Shown here: piece after piece, positions 51,848 to 60,816 of the stretch
Layout: each line of letters begins with the position of its first letter
How positions within the stretch are numbered: position 1 is the stretch's first letter
Assembly: GCA_910579935.1 (NCBI GenBank)
Contig: CAJTVQ010000020.1
Location: 3,815-67,814 of the forward strand
From: an uncultured Lachnospiraceae bacterium
GTDB lineage: Bacteria; Bacillota; Clostridia; Lachnospirales; Lachnospiraceae
Reading direction: 5' to 3'
DNA: 64,000 bases
Program-made: the position numbers and the translations under genes
The notes under the pieces: model-generated
Told to the model about the DNA's origin: nothing
What the model saw: the letters and a program-made list of their open reading frames with translations, nothing else
Database searches by the model: none

Positions 51848-53756
51848 CAAATACACCCCTTTCTTCCCCTGCATTTACCTGATAAGTATCTCCCATCAGC
51901 TCACTTTTCCTTTTCCGCTCGTCTTCCTCTTTATAATACTGGCTCTGCACTTCAAACAATTCCGCATAACGTGTTTTTGCTGCCAGCAGGCTTTCATGGG
52001 TTCCCTCTTCTATGATTTCCCCATGTTCCAAAAGCAATATCCTGTCGCAGAACCTTGTACTGGACAGCCTGTGGGAAATATAAATCCCCGTCTTATTCTC
52101 CATAGCCTTTCCGTAATTCAGATACAGCTCATTCTCCGCGATCGGGTCCAGGGCCGCCGTGGGTTCATCCAGAATTACAAGAGGCGTATTCATATACAAG
52201 GTTCTGGCAAACAGCATTTTCTGCTTTTCCCCTCCGGAAAAATCCGTCGAACCTTCATTGATTTCCCTGACCAGCAAAGTCTTTCCCTTATCCGGCAGCT
52301 TCTCATATACCTCCCAAAATCCTGACAACCTCAAAGCCTTCTCCAAACGCCTCCGATCTATCTCTTCCGGCTCCTGTCCGGTCAGATTTTCATCCAGTGT
52401 CAATGCAGGCAGTGTGGAATCCTGAAACAGCACCGCGATCAGGCTATACCACTCTTCCCTGTTAAACTGCCAAATCGGAATATCGTTCAACAATATTTCT
52501 CCTTCCGTGGGATGATAAAATCCGCAGATCAGCTTCACCAGCGTTGTCTTGCCTGCTCCGTTCAATCCGATCAGCGCAATCTTCTCTCCAGGCTGAATCA
52601 CCATATTAATGTTTCTTAACGCCGGCTTACCGCTTCCCGGATAAGTAAAGGATACGTCTCTAAGCTCCAGCTTTATCGCATGTTTCTTCAACTGCTCCAT
52701 GGTTTTCAGCCCAACGCCTTCCCCTCTGTTCCACCCGTCTTCCGTCTCTAGAAATTCCCGCATATAACTGATGGATGCGCTCGTATTACTAAATCCCATG
52801 ATCTGGCGCAGCGCCCCCTCAAAATAAATGGAAAACCCGCTTACCAGCCCAATGTAAAACACAAATTCCGACGCCGTGATCTTTCCATTGGCCAGCATAT
52901 AAACCAACAGCCCAAATGCCGTGCCATCCATAAGAAGCTGCAAAAAAGCATGGGAAATATTCCGGAACAGATACCAGTCATGTATCACACCGTAGATCCG
53001 CCCCATTTCCTCCAGGGATTCGTCATATTTTTTTAAGAACCAGTCCATCAGATGATAAATCCGGATATCTTTTCCGGCCGCACTGTCCGAAGCCTGTGCC
53101 GTAATATACCCTTCCTTTCTTGCTGAGAGCTGGAGCTGCTCATAATACTGTGCATGTTTTTTCCGCGCAATGGAAAGCAGCCAGAGGCTTGCGCCGAGGG
53201 AAGCAGCGATCACAAACAGCAGCAGAACACTTTTTTTCCCAATCATGACTCCGTAAATCACCACTCCTGCCGAACAGGAGAGGAATCCGGAGAACGTCAT
53301 TACCGCGCTTGCAACCCCCTGTCCGTAGCGTGCCACCCTCCATGCATTTCCATAAATTTTCTGATATCCCTCATCCTCCAGATAATCATAATCCACATCC
53401 ATAATTTTTTTTGCATATTTCTGCGTATAAAACGTATTGATAAACTGTCCTTCCATATCGCAATATTCCGTCATCATATTTGCGGCAGAATTACAGACCC
53501 ACATAGCCGCCGCTATCAGGGCCAGTTCCAGCACCAGCTGCGGTATCTCCATCCCGCCGGACAGATCTGCCACCAGTTTCGAAGGAAGCCATATTCCCAA
53601 AAGGGAAGCTGCCACGGTAGGAACCACCAGCAGTATTTCACCCCAGAAAAGTTTCCGGTCCCATTCCTTCGCCGCCTTCATATTATAAATATAATTGCTG
53701 ACCAGTCCGTATTTCCGTCTCGACTTATCGTCAAAAACCTTTCCCATATATAACAT
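51840..53756 (-). CDS. ABC exporter half (membrane plus ATPase), first gene
   Basis: A 638-residue type I half-transporter. Six spans occupy the first 330 residues, then an ATPase with ALIGLNGAGKTTLVKLICG, STDFSGGEKQKMLFARTLYM and PLVILDEPTAALDPIAENEL. A C-terminal charged tail of about 25 residues extends past the usual end. It is the first gene of the exporter pair, behind AGGAGG at good spacing, and upstream of it lies an exact direct repeat (53837-53867) in the place of a LytTR site. Confidence 0.92.
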   Translation of the reverse strand: MLYMGKVFDDKSRRKYGLVSNYIYNMKAAKEWDRKLFWGEILLVVPTVAASLLGIWLPSKLVADLSGGMEIPQLVLELALIAAAMWVCNSAANMMTEYCDMEGQFINTFYTQKYAKKIMDVDYDYLEDEGYQKIYGNAWRVARYGQGVASAVMTFSGFLSCSAGVVIYGVMIGKKSVLLLFVIAASLGASLWLLSIARKKHAQYYEQLQLSARKEGYITAQASDSAAGKDIRIYHLMDWFLKKYDESLEEMGRIYGVIHDWYLFRNISHAFLQLLMDGTAFGLLVYMLANGKITASEFVFYIGLVSGFSIYFEGALRQIMGFSNTSASISYMREFLETEDGWNRGEGVGLKTMEQLKKHAIKLELRDVSFTYPGSGKPALRNINMVIQPGEKIALIGLNGAGKTTLVKLICGFYHPTEGEILLNDIPIWQFNREEWYSLIAVLFQDSTLPALTLDENLTGQEPEEIDRRRLEKALRLSGFWEVYEKLPDKGKTLLVREINEGSTDFSGGEKQKMLFARTLYMNTPLVILDEPTAALDPIAENELYLNYGKAMENKTGIYISHRLSSTRFCDRILLLEHGEIIEEGTHESLLAAKTRYAELFEVQSQYYKEEDERKRKSELMGDTYQVNAGEERGVFDE

Positions 53757-53836
53757 AACCGTTCCTCCTCTTGCCGCTCAACTGCTCCTGCGATTTATCT
53801 AGAAGTTTACCACATTTTTTAAGCGAAAAAAAATCC

Positions 53837-53867
53837 GTGCACGAATGGTATTCCATTGTGCACGAAT
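53837..53867 (-). promoter_or_regulatory. LytTR direct repeat upstream of the ABC exporter
   Basis: GTGCACGAAT occurs exactly at 53837-53846 and 53858-53867, a 21-bp period. In the direction of transcription about 27 bp separate it from TAAACT, a weak -10. The repeat lies 81-111 bp before the exporter start codon and 40 bp past the kinase gene's end. Confidence 0.65.
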
Positions 53868-53906
53868 TGCAGTTCCTTCCGATTCCATTTCCGTCTGAAT
53901 TCCATT

Positions 53907-54632
53907 TTATTCCACTCCTGCCAATGGCAGCATTATCTCTGTGGCAAACACCCCGCTGTCTGTTTTTCTGTTTACATATCCTCCGTATTTCGATGCAATA
54001 CTGTCAATCCGCAGCAGTCCGAACCCATGGTTTCCCTTTTTGCCGGATACAAAACGCTCTCCGCTGCGTTTTGCGCTGCCTGCCATGGAATTGATCACGG
54101 ACAGGTACAACTGCTTCTTAATAATATCAATATAAATGCGGATAAACCGTTCCTCCGGCGGAAGCTGGATGCATGCTTCCATGGCATTATCCAGCAGATT
54201 TCCGATCAATACCGACAGATCAATTCCCGATATGGAAATATCTTCCGGCACAACCGCCGTAGCATCCACCTGAATACGCTTCTCGCGTATCAGTGAAAGT
54301 TTGCTGTTCAGAATAGCATCCACCATTACGTTTCCGGTCTTCAGCAGCGTATCCACTGTGATCAGATCTTCCTCCAGCCGGTTCAGATACCATAAAGTCT
54401 CTTCGTACTGCCCGAGACTCATATGCGCTTTCAATGTCTGTATATGATTATGGTAATCATGGCGCCATCCCCGCATCTGGCGGTACATCGTTTCTACCTC
54501 GTCATAGTGTCTGTTTACCAATTCATTTTGGAAGCGCGAAATCCGGCGGTTCACATACCATGGCATGACAAACATCCACAGAAGCAGATTCATTAAAAAT
54601 ATGCCCGCAATTATCATCATCTGCCAAATCAT
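53907..54632 (-). CDS. GHKL histidine kinase, short form
   Basis: A 241-residue kinase with only one N-terminal span (IAGIFLMNLLLWMFVMPWY), so no multi-pass sensor. The acceptor region reads RGWRHDYHNHIQTLKAHMS, and the ATPase part has LIGNLLDNAMEACIQ and GNHGFGLLRIDSIASKYGG. It may take its signal from the neighbouring ABC exporter or membrane protein, a plausible but unproven parallel to Bce-type sensing. It follows the response regulator by 6 bp. Confidence 0.9.
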   Translation of the reverse strand: MIWQMMIIAGIFLMNLLLWMFVMPWYVNRRISRFQNELVNRHYDEVETMYRQMRGWRHDYHNHIQTLKAHMSLGQYEETLWYLNRLEEDLITVDTLLKTGNVMVDAILNSKLSLIREKRIQVDATAVVPEDISISGIDLSVLIGNLLDNAMEACIQLPPEERFIRIYIDIIKKQLYLSVINSMAGSAKRSGERFVSGKKGNHGFGLLRIDSIASKYGGYVNRKTDSGVFATEIMLPLAGVE

Positions 54633-54638
54633 TTTCCG

Positions 54639-55343
54639 TTACCCTTTATAAAACTCTATAAATGTCCGGTTCACTTCTTTTTCCGCGCTCCTGCTTACCG
54701 GAAGCCTGCGCTTGTCATCCAGTATCACCTCAGGCTTTATAATGGTAGAAATATGCCTTACATTCACCATGTAAGAACGGTGACAGCGCACAAACCCCTG
54801 ATATTCCTCCAGATACTGTACGATTTCCCCCATGGGAGATCGTAGTATATATTCCTCATCCTCCGTATACAGAATACACCGGTGCGCTCTCGCCTCCACA
54901 TACCAGACTTTGGATACCGGTAAGGAAACAGCCCCACTTTCTGTCAAAAAAAGAAGTTTCGGTTCCTGTTTTTCTTTTCTGCCCAATTTGTCCAAAACCG
55001 CAAAAAGCTTTTCTTTATGGACAGGTTTCATCAGATAATGCAGGGCAGATACCTCATACCCCTGTGACATATAATTATCATACCCTGTAACAAACAAAAC
55101 AGGTATCTCCTCATCCTGCCTGCGGATACTGGCAGCAAGTTCCATCCCGTTCATCTTCCCCATTTCTATATCCAAAATCAGCAAATCATAATTCCTGTCG
55201 TCCTCCCAGCAAAAAGCAAATTCTTCTCCGCTTGAAAACATCTTTAGTTCCAGGAAAACCTTATTTTCTTCCGCCCATTCGCTTAAATATTTGCCCAGCA
55301 GCTTCTGCTGTACTTCCTCGTCATCGCATATGGCAATCCGCAC
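54639..55343 (-). CDS. LytTR-family response regulator of the exporter system
   Basis: A 234-residue regulator. It probably starts with GTG at 55343, just after AGGTG, giving VRIAICDDEEVQQKLLGKYL. The acceptor Asp is in LLILDIEMGKMNGMELA; the LytTR domain has VRCHRSYMVNVRHIST. The longer frame to 55379 adds a Cys/Arg-rich head without a ribosome site. It belongs to one operon with the membrane protein upstream and the kinase downstream. Confidence 0.9.
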   Translation of the reverse strand: MRIAICDDEEVQQKLLGKYLSEWAEENKVFLELKMFSSGEEFAFCWEDDRNYDLLILDIEMGKMNGMELAASIRRQDEEIPVLFVTGYDNYMSQGYEVSALHYLMKPVHKEKLFAVLDKLGRKEKQEPKLLFLTESGAVSLPVSKVWYVEARAHRCILYTEDEEYILRSPMGEIVQYLEEYQGFVRCHRSYMVNVRHISTIIKPEVILDDKRRLPVSRSAEKEVNRTFIEFYKG

Positions 55344-55382
55344 ATTATCACCTTTCCTCCCTGCCGGACGGCATGACATTTC

Positions 55383-55865
55383 TTATTGCAGAGGTTCCTT
55401 CGTATGAGGCGCCTGTTCTTCTTCTACCTGTTTCCAAATATTTTTTACCGAGGAGTAACTTGCCCAAATCGCAAGAACATACCCGATAGCCAGTTCTTTT
55501 ACCACTTCTCCGACCAGTTCCGGCTCATGCAGCATCTCGGGAAGCAGACCGAAAGCCTCCCCCAGGGAAACCATGTCATACATTTTACGCAGTTCCGAAT
55601 AAAGAATCACTCCAAGCGATACAAATTCTGCCCCGGCAATCGCTAATAAAGAAAGGATCACACAGATGACGATACCCGTTTTCGACAATTTCTTTCCAAG
55701 TATCTCATAGCCTTTCATTCCGCAAAAAACAATCGCATAACCTGCAATTCCTGCAATAAATCCAACCTGCCCAAGCACTACCCACAGAACCGAACCAAGC
55801 AGAACCCCGATCACTGCCCCGATCACACCTGACAATATATTTTCTTTCCTCTCCTGCATATCCAC
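55383..55865 (-). CDS. Unknown small membrane protein, first gene of the exporter regulation operon
   Basis: A 160-residue protein with four hydrophobic segments (about 11-50, 65-85 and 123-145) and short charged tails. I do not recognise the family. It is co-oriented and 39 bp before the LytTR regulator, with a near-consensus promoter about 95 bp upstream. It might be a sensor accessory to the short kinase, which lacks its own sensor; that is inference. Confidence 0.55.
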   Translation of the reverse strand: MDMQERKENILSGVIGAVIGVLLGSVLWVVLGQVGFIAGIAGYAIVFCGMKGYEILGKKLSKTGIVICVILSLLAIAGAEFVSLGVILYSELRKMYDMVSLGEAFGLLPEMLHEPELVGEVVKELAIGYVLAIWASYSSVKNIWKQVEEEQAPHTKEPLQ

Positions 55866-55959
55866 TTTTCCTCCTTTTTAAGTTGCTGTACAACAGCATT
55901 TCCTAGTCGGACATATATTTGCGTATATTCGTAAAACGATCTGAGCCTTACCGTGTTCC

Positions 55960-56001
55960 ATTATAGCATCTCCACCTGCATAATTCAACGGATGAATTAT
56001 G
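55960..56001 (-). promoter_or_regulatory. Promoter with inverted repeat for the exporter regulation operon
   Basis: On the minus strand TTGAAT (55983-55988) and TATAAT (55960-55965) with a 17-bp spacer form a strong promoter. An exact 9-bp inverted repeat CATAATTCA/TGAATTATG (55979-55987 with 55993-56001, loop ACGGA) overlaps the -35. It looks like an operator; its protein is unknown. Confidence 0.7.
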
Positions 56002-56172
56002 CTATTGCTGAAGCTTTATGGTATCCGCAATCGACAGTTCCCCGATTTTTTTGATCAGCCGCCTGATGGGCAGCGCTGCAGAGCCGAAACATAAAATGAC
56101 GATCAGCAGCAGTGATGCAGCCGGAAGCTGCCAGCTGGTCCCCCATTTATCGGCAATCAGGAACTATTTACC
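56002..56172 (-). pseudogene. FtsX-type permease C-terminal remnant
   Basis: Read from about 56154 to 56002, one frame gives LIADKWGTSWQLPAASLLLI and VILCFGSAALPIRRLIKKIG, then ELSIADTIKLQQ and stop. This is the last span and tail of a MacB/FtsX-like permease. It has no start of its own and is out of frame with the gene at 56168. Confidence 0.6.
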
Positions 56173-56773
56173 TCCGGCAAATAAAACTACGGTTTCTGCA
56201 GCCAGCAAAACCCACCGGGGCAACGGACCGTCCGGTCAATTCTTTCAGGAAATACGGCATTACAAGGACTGCACACCACATCACGGCGGTATTGAGCAGA
56301 TAATTCCTATGACAGCCCAGATAACGAAAAAAATACCGCCAAAGGAAAGCCGTTTTCCTCTGCCGGATGATATGTCTTTTCTTACTTTCCCACTGATAAA
56401 AAACACAGGCCTCCGCACTGCACAGGAAGAAGACAGCAAACAGACCATTCAAAAGCAGCATCAGGCTAACCAAAAGCCTGTTTCCCAAAAACAGAATGAC
56501 AGCTGCTATAACGGCAGCCCAAAGGACGCCCGCATACCAGTATTTTCTCAGGGAATAAACTGCAGCAGCCATAAGGACAGCATGAATGATACAGACGGAA
56601 ATCCCTGCGATTTCTATCGGCTCCCAGGCAGAAACAACCAGCAGGACCGCCAAAAGCAGCCCTGTCTTTGTAACAACCGCATAGGCTCCCAGTATGGCAA
56701 CATAACTTGTCAAATATCGTATTATCCTAATCCAAGTTTCCCTGTTTTCGGGTATTTGACCGGCTCCTGTCAT
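56168..56773 (-). CDS. Multi-span membrane protein, probably a truncated transport permease
   Basis: A 201-residue hydrophobic product with five or six spans and the segment FLWRYFFRYLGCHRNYLLNT, which recalls ABC-2 permeases. The last 20 residues (VGFAGCRNRSFICRR) read like a frame change, and an FtsX-type tail in another frame follows directly. I judge it a broken or fused permease gene. There is no good ribosome site at the first ATG. Confidence 0.45.
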   Translation of the reverse strand: MTGAGQIPENRETWIRIIRYLTSYVAILGAYAVVTKTGLLLAVLLVVSAWEPIEIAGISVCIIHAVLMAAAVYSLRKYWYAGVLWAAVIAAVILFLGNRLLVSLMLLLNGLFAVFFLCSAEACVFYQWESKKRHIIRQRKTAFLWRYFFRYLGCHRNYLLNTAVMWCAVLVMPYFLKELTGRSVAPVGFAGCRNRSFICRR

Positions 56774-56839
56774 CCCTGTTCACAGTCCCTTGCCTTTCAT
56801 GTGTCAGTTTTACAAATTCCATTCTTTCTTCTCTCCGGA

Positions 56840-57961
56840 TCAATGCAAATAACATATGTTATATATTCCCGTCTGTATCTGCCTTGTCATATCCCACACG
56901 TCGCAATCCTGATTCGACAAGATCGTCACCGATATATCTTCTTTCGGATAATAGTTAAATCTGGCGGCAACGCCGTCATTCTGCCCGTCTTTATAGATAC
57001 AGAAAGGCTCTTTACTATCCGGCAGGAAAAGAAGCTCAAATGCATAACCATTTCTTTCATATAATCCGGGAATCCCCCACCATTCTTTTTTCTGCGTATA
57101 TGGGCAGTGGGCCGTAAGAAGCAGTTTTGCATGAGTATCATCCAGCAGGATCTTCTTTTGTATCGCGGTCAAAAAAAGATTCATATCTTCCGCCGTTGTA
57201 TACGCCCCTCCGTCCGGCGTTCCCATAGGTGGAAAACAATAAATATTTTTCTTATATCCGATCACCCTGCCGTCTTCATTGTACAGATTCAGATAACCTT
57301 CAGCCGTATTTTCATTGATAAGATCCATTGATAAAAAAGCAGTATTTCTCATTCCCGCTCTCCGAAACACATTTTCCGTCACGTATTCCCGATATTTTTG
57401 ACCTGTAATTTTTTCTATTGCAAGCCCCAGCAAAACAAAGGAACAGTTACAATACCGGACATCCGAACCCGGTTCAAAATTAGGCTTCTTATAAGCAAAA
57501 TTTTTCAAAAAATCCCTGCATTCCTTAATTGCATAATTAGGCGATGTAACAAAAAGTTCGGAATATTGTTCCCCCGCTTCCTCTTCCGCATCATCATGAA
57601 TACCGGACGTATGGTTCAATAATTGTTCGATCGTAACATTAGGAGAAATTTCCGTTCCTTCCAAGTCAATAATTTGCGTTATGTAATCCGACAGTTTCAG
57701 TTTTTTCTCCTGCACCAGCTGCAGAACGGCCGCTGCCGTAAACACTTTCGTAATAGAAGCCGTATCAAATTTCGTGTCGATTTTATTGGGTATTTTAAAT
57801 GCCCGGTTTGCAAAACCATACGCCTTTGAAAATACTGTATGTCCCTTGCATTTTACCATACATACGCCGCTAAACAGATCGCGTCCGGCCCAATCTTCAC
57901 ATAATGTTTCCGCCACATCTTTTATTTTTTTATTAATCAGTTCCAGATTTTGTTTTTCCAT
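56840..57961 (-). CDS. Serine hydrolase of the beta-lactamase fold
   Basis: A 373-residue cytosolic-looking protein of the class C/PBP-like hydrolase group. The catalytic S-x-x-K is S69-I-T-K72 (in DTASITKVF), the YxN tyrosine is in VRYCNCS near residue 172, and LLNHTSGIHDD is a conserved block. No signal peptide is visible, unusual for enzymes acting on wall; it may act on small esters or peptides. It lies downstream of the third two-component pair on the same strand, after 188 bp. Confidence 0.88.
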   Translation of the reverse strand: MEKQNLELINKKIKDVAETLCEDWAGRDLFSGVCMVKCKGHTVFSKAYGFANRAFKIPNKIDTKFDTASITKVFTAAAVLQLVQEKKLKLSDYITQIIDLEGTEISPNVTIEQLLNHTSGIHDDAEEEAGEQYSELFVTSPNYAIKECRDFLKNFAYKKPNFEPGSDVRYCNCSFVLLGLAIEKITGQKYREYVTENVFRRAGMRNTAFLSMDLINENTAEGYLNLYNEDGRVIGYKKNIYCFPPMGTPDGGAYTTAEDMNLFLTAIQKKILLDDTHAKLLLTAHCPYTQKKEWWGIPGLYERNGYAFELLFLPDSKEPFCIYKDGQNDGVAARFNYYPKEDISVTILSNQDCDVWDMTRQIQTGIYNICYLH

Positions 57962-58149
57962 ATAATATCAGCTCCTGTTTAAAATTATATTCCTTCCGCT
58001 TAAAGGATATTTTCAGTACAAGTGTTGGATCAAAATTGACTGCCATGATACAGATGATCCGCAGGATTTCCATGCCAGCTGTATCCCATCTCCGCTCTGC
58101 GTCTTTACAGATGCTCCCTTTTTCTTTTTCGGCTGTAGAAAGTAACCCG

Positions 58150-59478
58150 TTAATCCATTTGCTGTGGGATGCTTTCCGTGGGCTGTGGAATGATCAGCAA
58201 CACATGGAGGACAAATACATCCCCCTTTTTCTCCATACTCATGGCGCCGCCATATTTTTCGGCCACCGTTTTTACATTCGACAGGCCCGTCCCTTTTTTG
58301 AACACACCTTTTCCATGGAAGCTGTTCCGGGTTTCTATCATAAGTAAATCCCCCTGGATGCGTCCGGATACCCGGATATATTTTTCTATACCGGCATCCA
58401 GACCTTTTACTGCATGGATTGCATTATCCAGCGCATTTGACAGGACAATACAGATATCAATATCCCGGATGCCACAGGGGTATGGCAGAAGAAGGGAACA
58501 GTCCACATCGATCCCCATGCCTTTTGCAATCCCCAGTTTGTTTCCCACCAGAATATCCACGACCGGATTGTTGGTGCTGCAGGGAAATGACATTTTTTCC
58601 GCCATATCGTCCAGATCCTCCATATAGGTTACGGCTTCCTCCAGTTTCCCATTCTGCAGGAGCTTTTTTACCACTGCGATGTGGTTCCTGATGTCATGTC
58701 GGAAAGACTTTGTTTCATCGTAACGGGTTTTCGCTTCCTCCACATACTGGTTCAGGGAATGTTCCTGCTGCTCCAGCAGTGAAATTTCTGTGCTGAGGCG
58801 GAAATTCTGCTGCAGTTTCTTATAAGAGAACAGGATGCAGAACAGACCGGCAAGCCCTAAAAGATGCAGGGCAAGCAGCTGCCAGTGGTTAAGCAGATAC
58901 TCAAAAGGTCCGTCTTCCGCCAGGATTTTAATCTGGAATTCAAATTCTACCATATTGATGTACTCGCTCATAATGAATATCATCAAAATCGGGATGAAAA
59001 CCAAAAACATTTGCTGCATTTCCACTGTAGTATAGTCGGAAAAATAACGGTACATCATATAATAACAAAAAACGGTCAGGGCCAGTGACACCGCTTCACT
59101 GGTCAGCATGAATGCGATACCTGCCGTATCAGGGAAAACAGTAGGCAAAAGCGGGCATAAAAGGCTGATCAGGGATTTCACAATTCCATAGCATAGCTGC
59201 ATGATCTCAGTCGTCAGAGCCGCATACAGAAGGGAAGACTTAAAATCCCCATGGCAGACAAAAATCCCATATGCTGTAAGCAGAAATACAAACACCACAA
59301 ATCTGATTATCATGCCTGTCGCAAGAAAATGATCGACAATCACTGCACATACTGCAAACAGGAAATAAAAAGGAGGCCATATTTTCTTTTTTAGGATTTT
59401 TGCCAGAAAATAAAACTGGAAGGACATCTCGACAACGCCCATAATATATACATTAAAAAAATCTAAATACTCAGCCAT
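58150..59478 (-). CDS. GHKL sensor histidine kinase, third system
   Basis: A 442-residue kinase with six or seven N-terminal spans (to about residue 215). It has a coil, the acceptor region KSFRHDIRNHIAVVKKLLQN, and GHKL ATPase blocks IVLSNALDNAIHAVKG and KGTGLSNVKTVAEKYGG. The ATG at 59478 is preferred over 59493 because CAGGT precedes it. Its regulator gene lies 27 bp upstream. No peptide precursor was found nearby. Confidence 0.9.
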   Translation of the reverse strand: MAEYLDFFNVYIMGVVEMSFQFYFLAKILKKKIWPPFYFLFAVCAVIVDHFLATGMIIRFVVFVFLLTAYGIFVCHGDFKSSLLYAALTTEIMQLCYGIVKSLISLLCPLLPTVFPDTAGIAFMLTSEAVSLALTVFCYYMMYRYFSDYTTVEMQQMFLVFIPILMIFIMSEYINMVEFEFQIKILAEDGPFEYLLNHWQLLALHLLGLAGLFCILFSYKKLQQNFRLSTEISLLEQQEHSLNQYVEEAKTRYDETKSFRHDIRNHIAVVKKLLQNGKLEEAVTYMEDLDDMAEKMSFPCSTNNPVVDILVGNKLGIAKGMGIDVDCSLLLPYPCGIRDIDICIVLSNALDNAIHAVKGLDAGIEKYIRVSGRIQGDLLMIETRNSFHGKGVFKKGTGLSNVKTVAEKYGGAMSMEKKGDVFVLHVLLIIPQPTESIPQQMD

Positions 59479-59505
59479 GTTACCTGCCCCCATATGTAAA
59501 AACTC

Positions 59506-60210
59506 TTACATATTCTTCATATACTGCAGAACAACACCGGAAAACTCCTTGCTCCGCAGCCGCGATACGGGAACTTCTTTGCCGTTATCCATATAGGCAG
59601 TCCCGTTTTTGTATCCTTTTAAATGCTTCAGATTGATGAGATAACTCCTGTGGCACCGGAAAAAATGGCTGTCCAGCTTTGATTCCAGATGTTCGATCCG
59701 CTCATAATAATCAACAACCTCGCCCGATGTCAGATTCAGATATATTTTCCGGTCTATAATCTCACAGAACACAATCTCATCCTCCCGGATGATACGCCCC
59801 TCATATCCCTTTTGCACCAGCAGGCTGTCCTCGCTGGCGTTTTGCCTGGAAGCGTAAAGGCGCTCCATGGTCTTCCCAAACTGTTTTTCATCCACCGGCT
59901 TGACCAGGTAATCGTAGGCCTGTACCTCAAAAGACTGGAATACCATCTCTTTCAGTACCGTGATAAAGATCAAGACCCCCCGGAACTTAGAAGCCCTCAG
60001 CTTCCTTGCCGTTTCCATGCCGTCCATGCCTTTCATCTGAATATCCAAAAAACAGATATCGATCTGCCCGTCGTAGCTTAGCAGCTCTTCGCCGCTTGAA
60101 AATGTCCGAAAACAGATCTCCCTGTTCTTTTTACGGAAAAAATCGGAGGCCATTTTCCTTATATGATCGGACATATGTTTTTCATCATCACAAATTGCAA
60201 TATGGATCAA
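59506..60210 (-). CDS. LytTR-family response regulator, third system
   Basis: A 234-residue regulator with IHIAICDDEKHMSDHIRKM, acceptor Asp in DICFLDIQMKGMDGMETA, and LytTR blocks FFRCHRSYLINLKHLKGYK and VPVSRLRSKEF. A strong promoter with a 21-bp-phased direct repeat lies upstream, so autoregulation is likely. Confidence 0.92.
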   Translation of the reverse strand: MIHIAICDDEKHMSDHIRKMASDFFRKKNREICFRTFSSGEELLSYDGQIDICFLDIQMKGMDGMETARKLRASKFRGVLIFITVLKEMVFQSFEVQAYDYLVKPVDEKQFGKTMERLYASRQNASEDSLLVQKGYEGRIIREDEIVFCEIIDRKIYLNLTSGEVVDYYERIEHLESKLDSHFFRCHRSYLINLKHLKGYKNGTAYMDNGKEVPVSRLRSKEFSGVVLQYMKNM

Positions 60211-60283
60211 TGCGCCACCTCCTCGTCATTATATCGTCAGCGGCAAAAGTTTATATTTTGCCGTTGCCATAGACTAACATTTT

Positions 60284-60354
60284 ATTATAGCCTGTCCGAA
60301 ATGCCAAAACAATTTCATTGCTGTGAAATGTTTATCTGATGCTGTGTAATGTTT
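60284..60354 (-). promoter_or_regulatory. Promoter and LytTR direct repeat of the third system
   Basis: On the minus strand TTGTTT (60307-60312) and TATAAT (60284-60289) with a 17-bp spacer. Upstream GCTGTGAAATGTTT (60320-60333) and GCTGTGTAATGTTT (60341-60354) repeat with a 21-bp period, 13 of 14 bases equal. The repeat ends 30 bp before the -10, as in the first system. Confidence 0.75.
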
Positions 60355-60564
60355 CTTACTCCGGCGCACGCATCTGTCCTATTACTTCATCATAGGGCAC
60401 ATCAACTGCGTCCCCACTGACGGGCATACCTGCATCCTGGAATGATGCTCCCTATTTCCCTGCAGGTATTCATACAACATGTCATCCACTCCGTTCGTTT
60501 TGTAAACTTATAATTTACTTATCGTTAATATATCCAAAAATAAAAATTCCGTCAATGGATAGAA

Positions 60565-60692
60565 ATGGCAAATCTAAAACTCTGCAGAGTGCCAGTAAAT
60601 GCGGACCGGAAACCGCCGAGACGGTCACCCTGGACTGTGATGCCCGCTTGATTTCGCGGGCAATAGGCAATCTGGTTCAGAACAGCATTCTT
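60565..60692 (+). pseudogene. Histidine kinase ATPase-domain remnant
   Basis: The plus strand encodes PETAETVTLDCDARLISRAI followed by GNLVQNSI, the N-box of a sensor kinase. No start, acceptor His or G-boxes remain. It ends exactly where the small minus-strand ORF begins its last codons, marking a recombination joint. Confidence 0.6.
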
Positions 60693-60693
60693 T

Positions 60694-60807
60694 TTATATA
60701 TCTTCAGAATTTTTCTTGTAATCCTTCACGAATTCTGTCACACTCTCAAAATGCTTTGGACAAATTCCCACTTTTTCATACTCTGCGAGATAGTTTCTCA
60801 GAGCCAT
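60694..60807 (-). CDS. Very small protein next to the carbamoyltransferase
   Basis: A 37-residue ORF opening with ATG at 60807, with AGG eight bases upstream, nine bases after the carbamoyltransferase stop. It reads MALRNYLAEYEKVGICPKHF, then ESVTEFVKDYKKNSEDI. The peptide is amphipathic and charged, with one Cys-Pro. I do not recognise it. It may be a genuine small partner or the start of a longer gene cut by the joint at about 60693. Confidence 0.5.
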   Translation of the reverse strand: MALRNYLAEYEKVGICPKHFESVTEFVKDYKKNSEDI

Positions 60808-60816
60808 ATCGAAGAC

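Noticed and set aside
60361..60500. Minus-strand pieces reading DDMLYEYLQGNREHHSRM and, in another frame, VDVPYDEVIGQMRAPE
   Set aside because: Might be a frameshifted gene end, but too short to identify; left out of the annotation.
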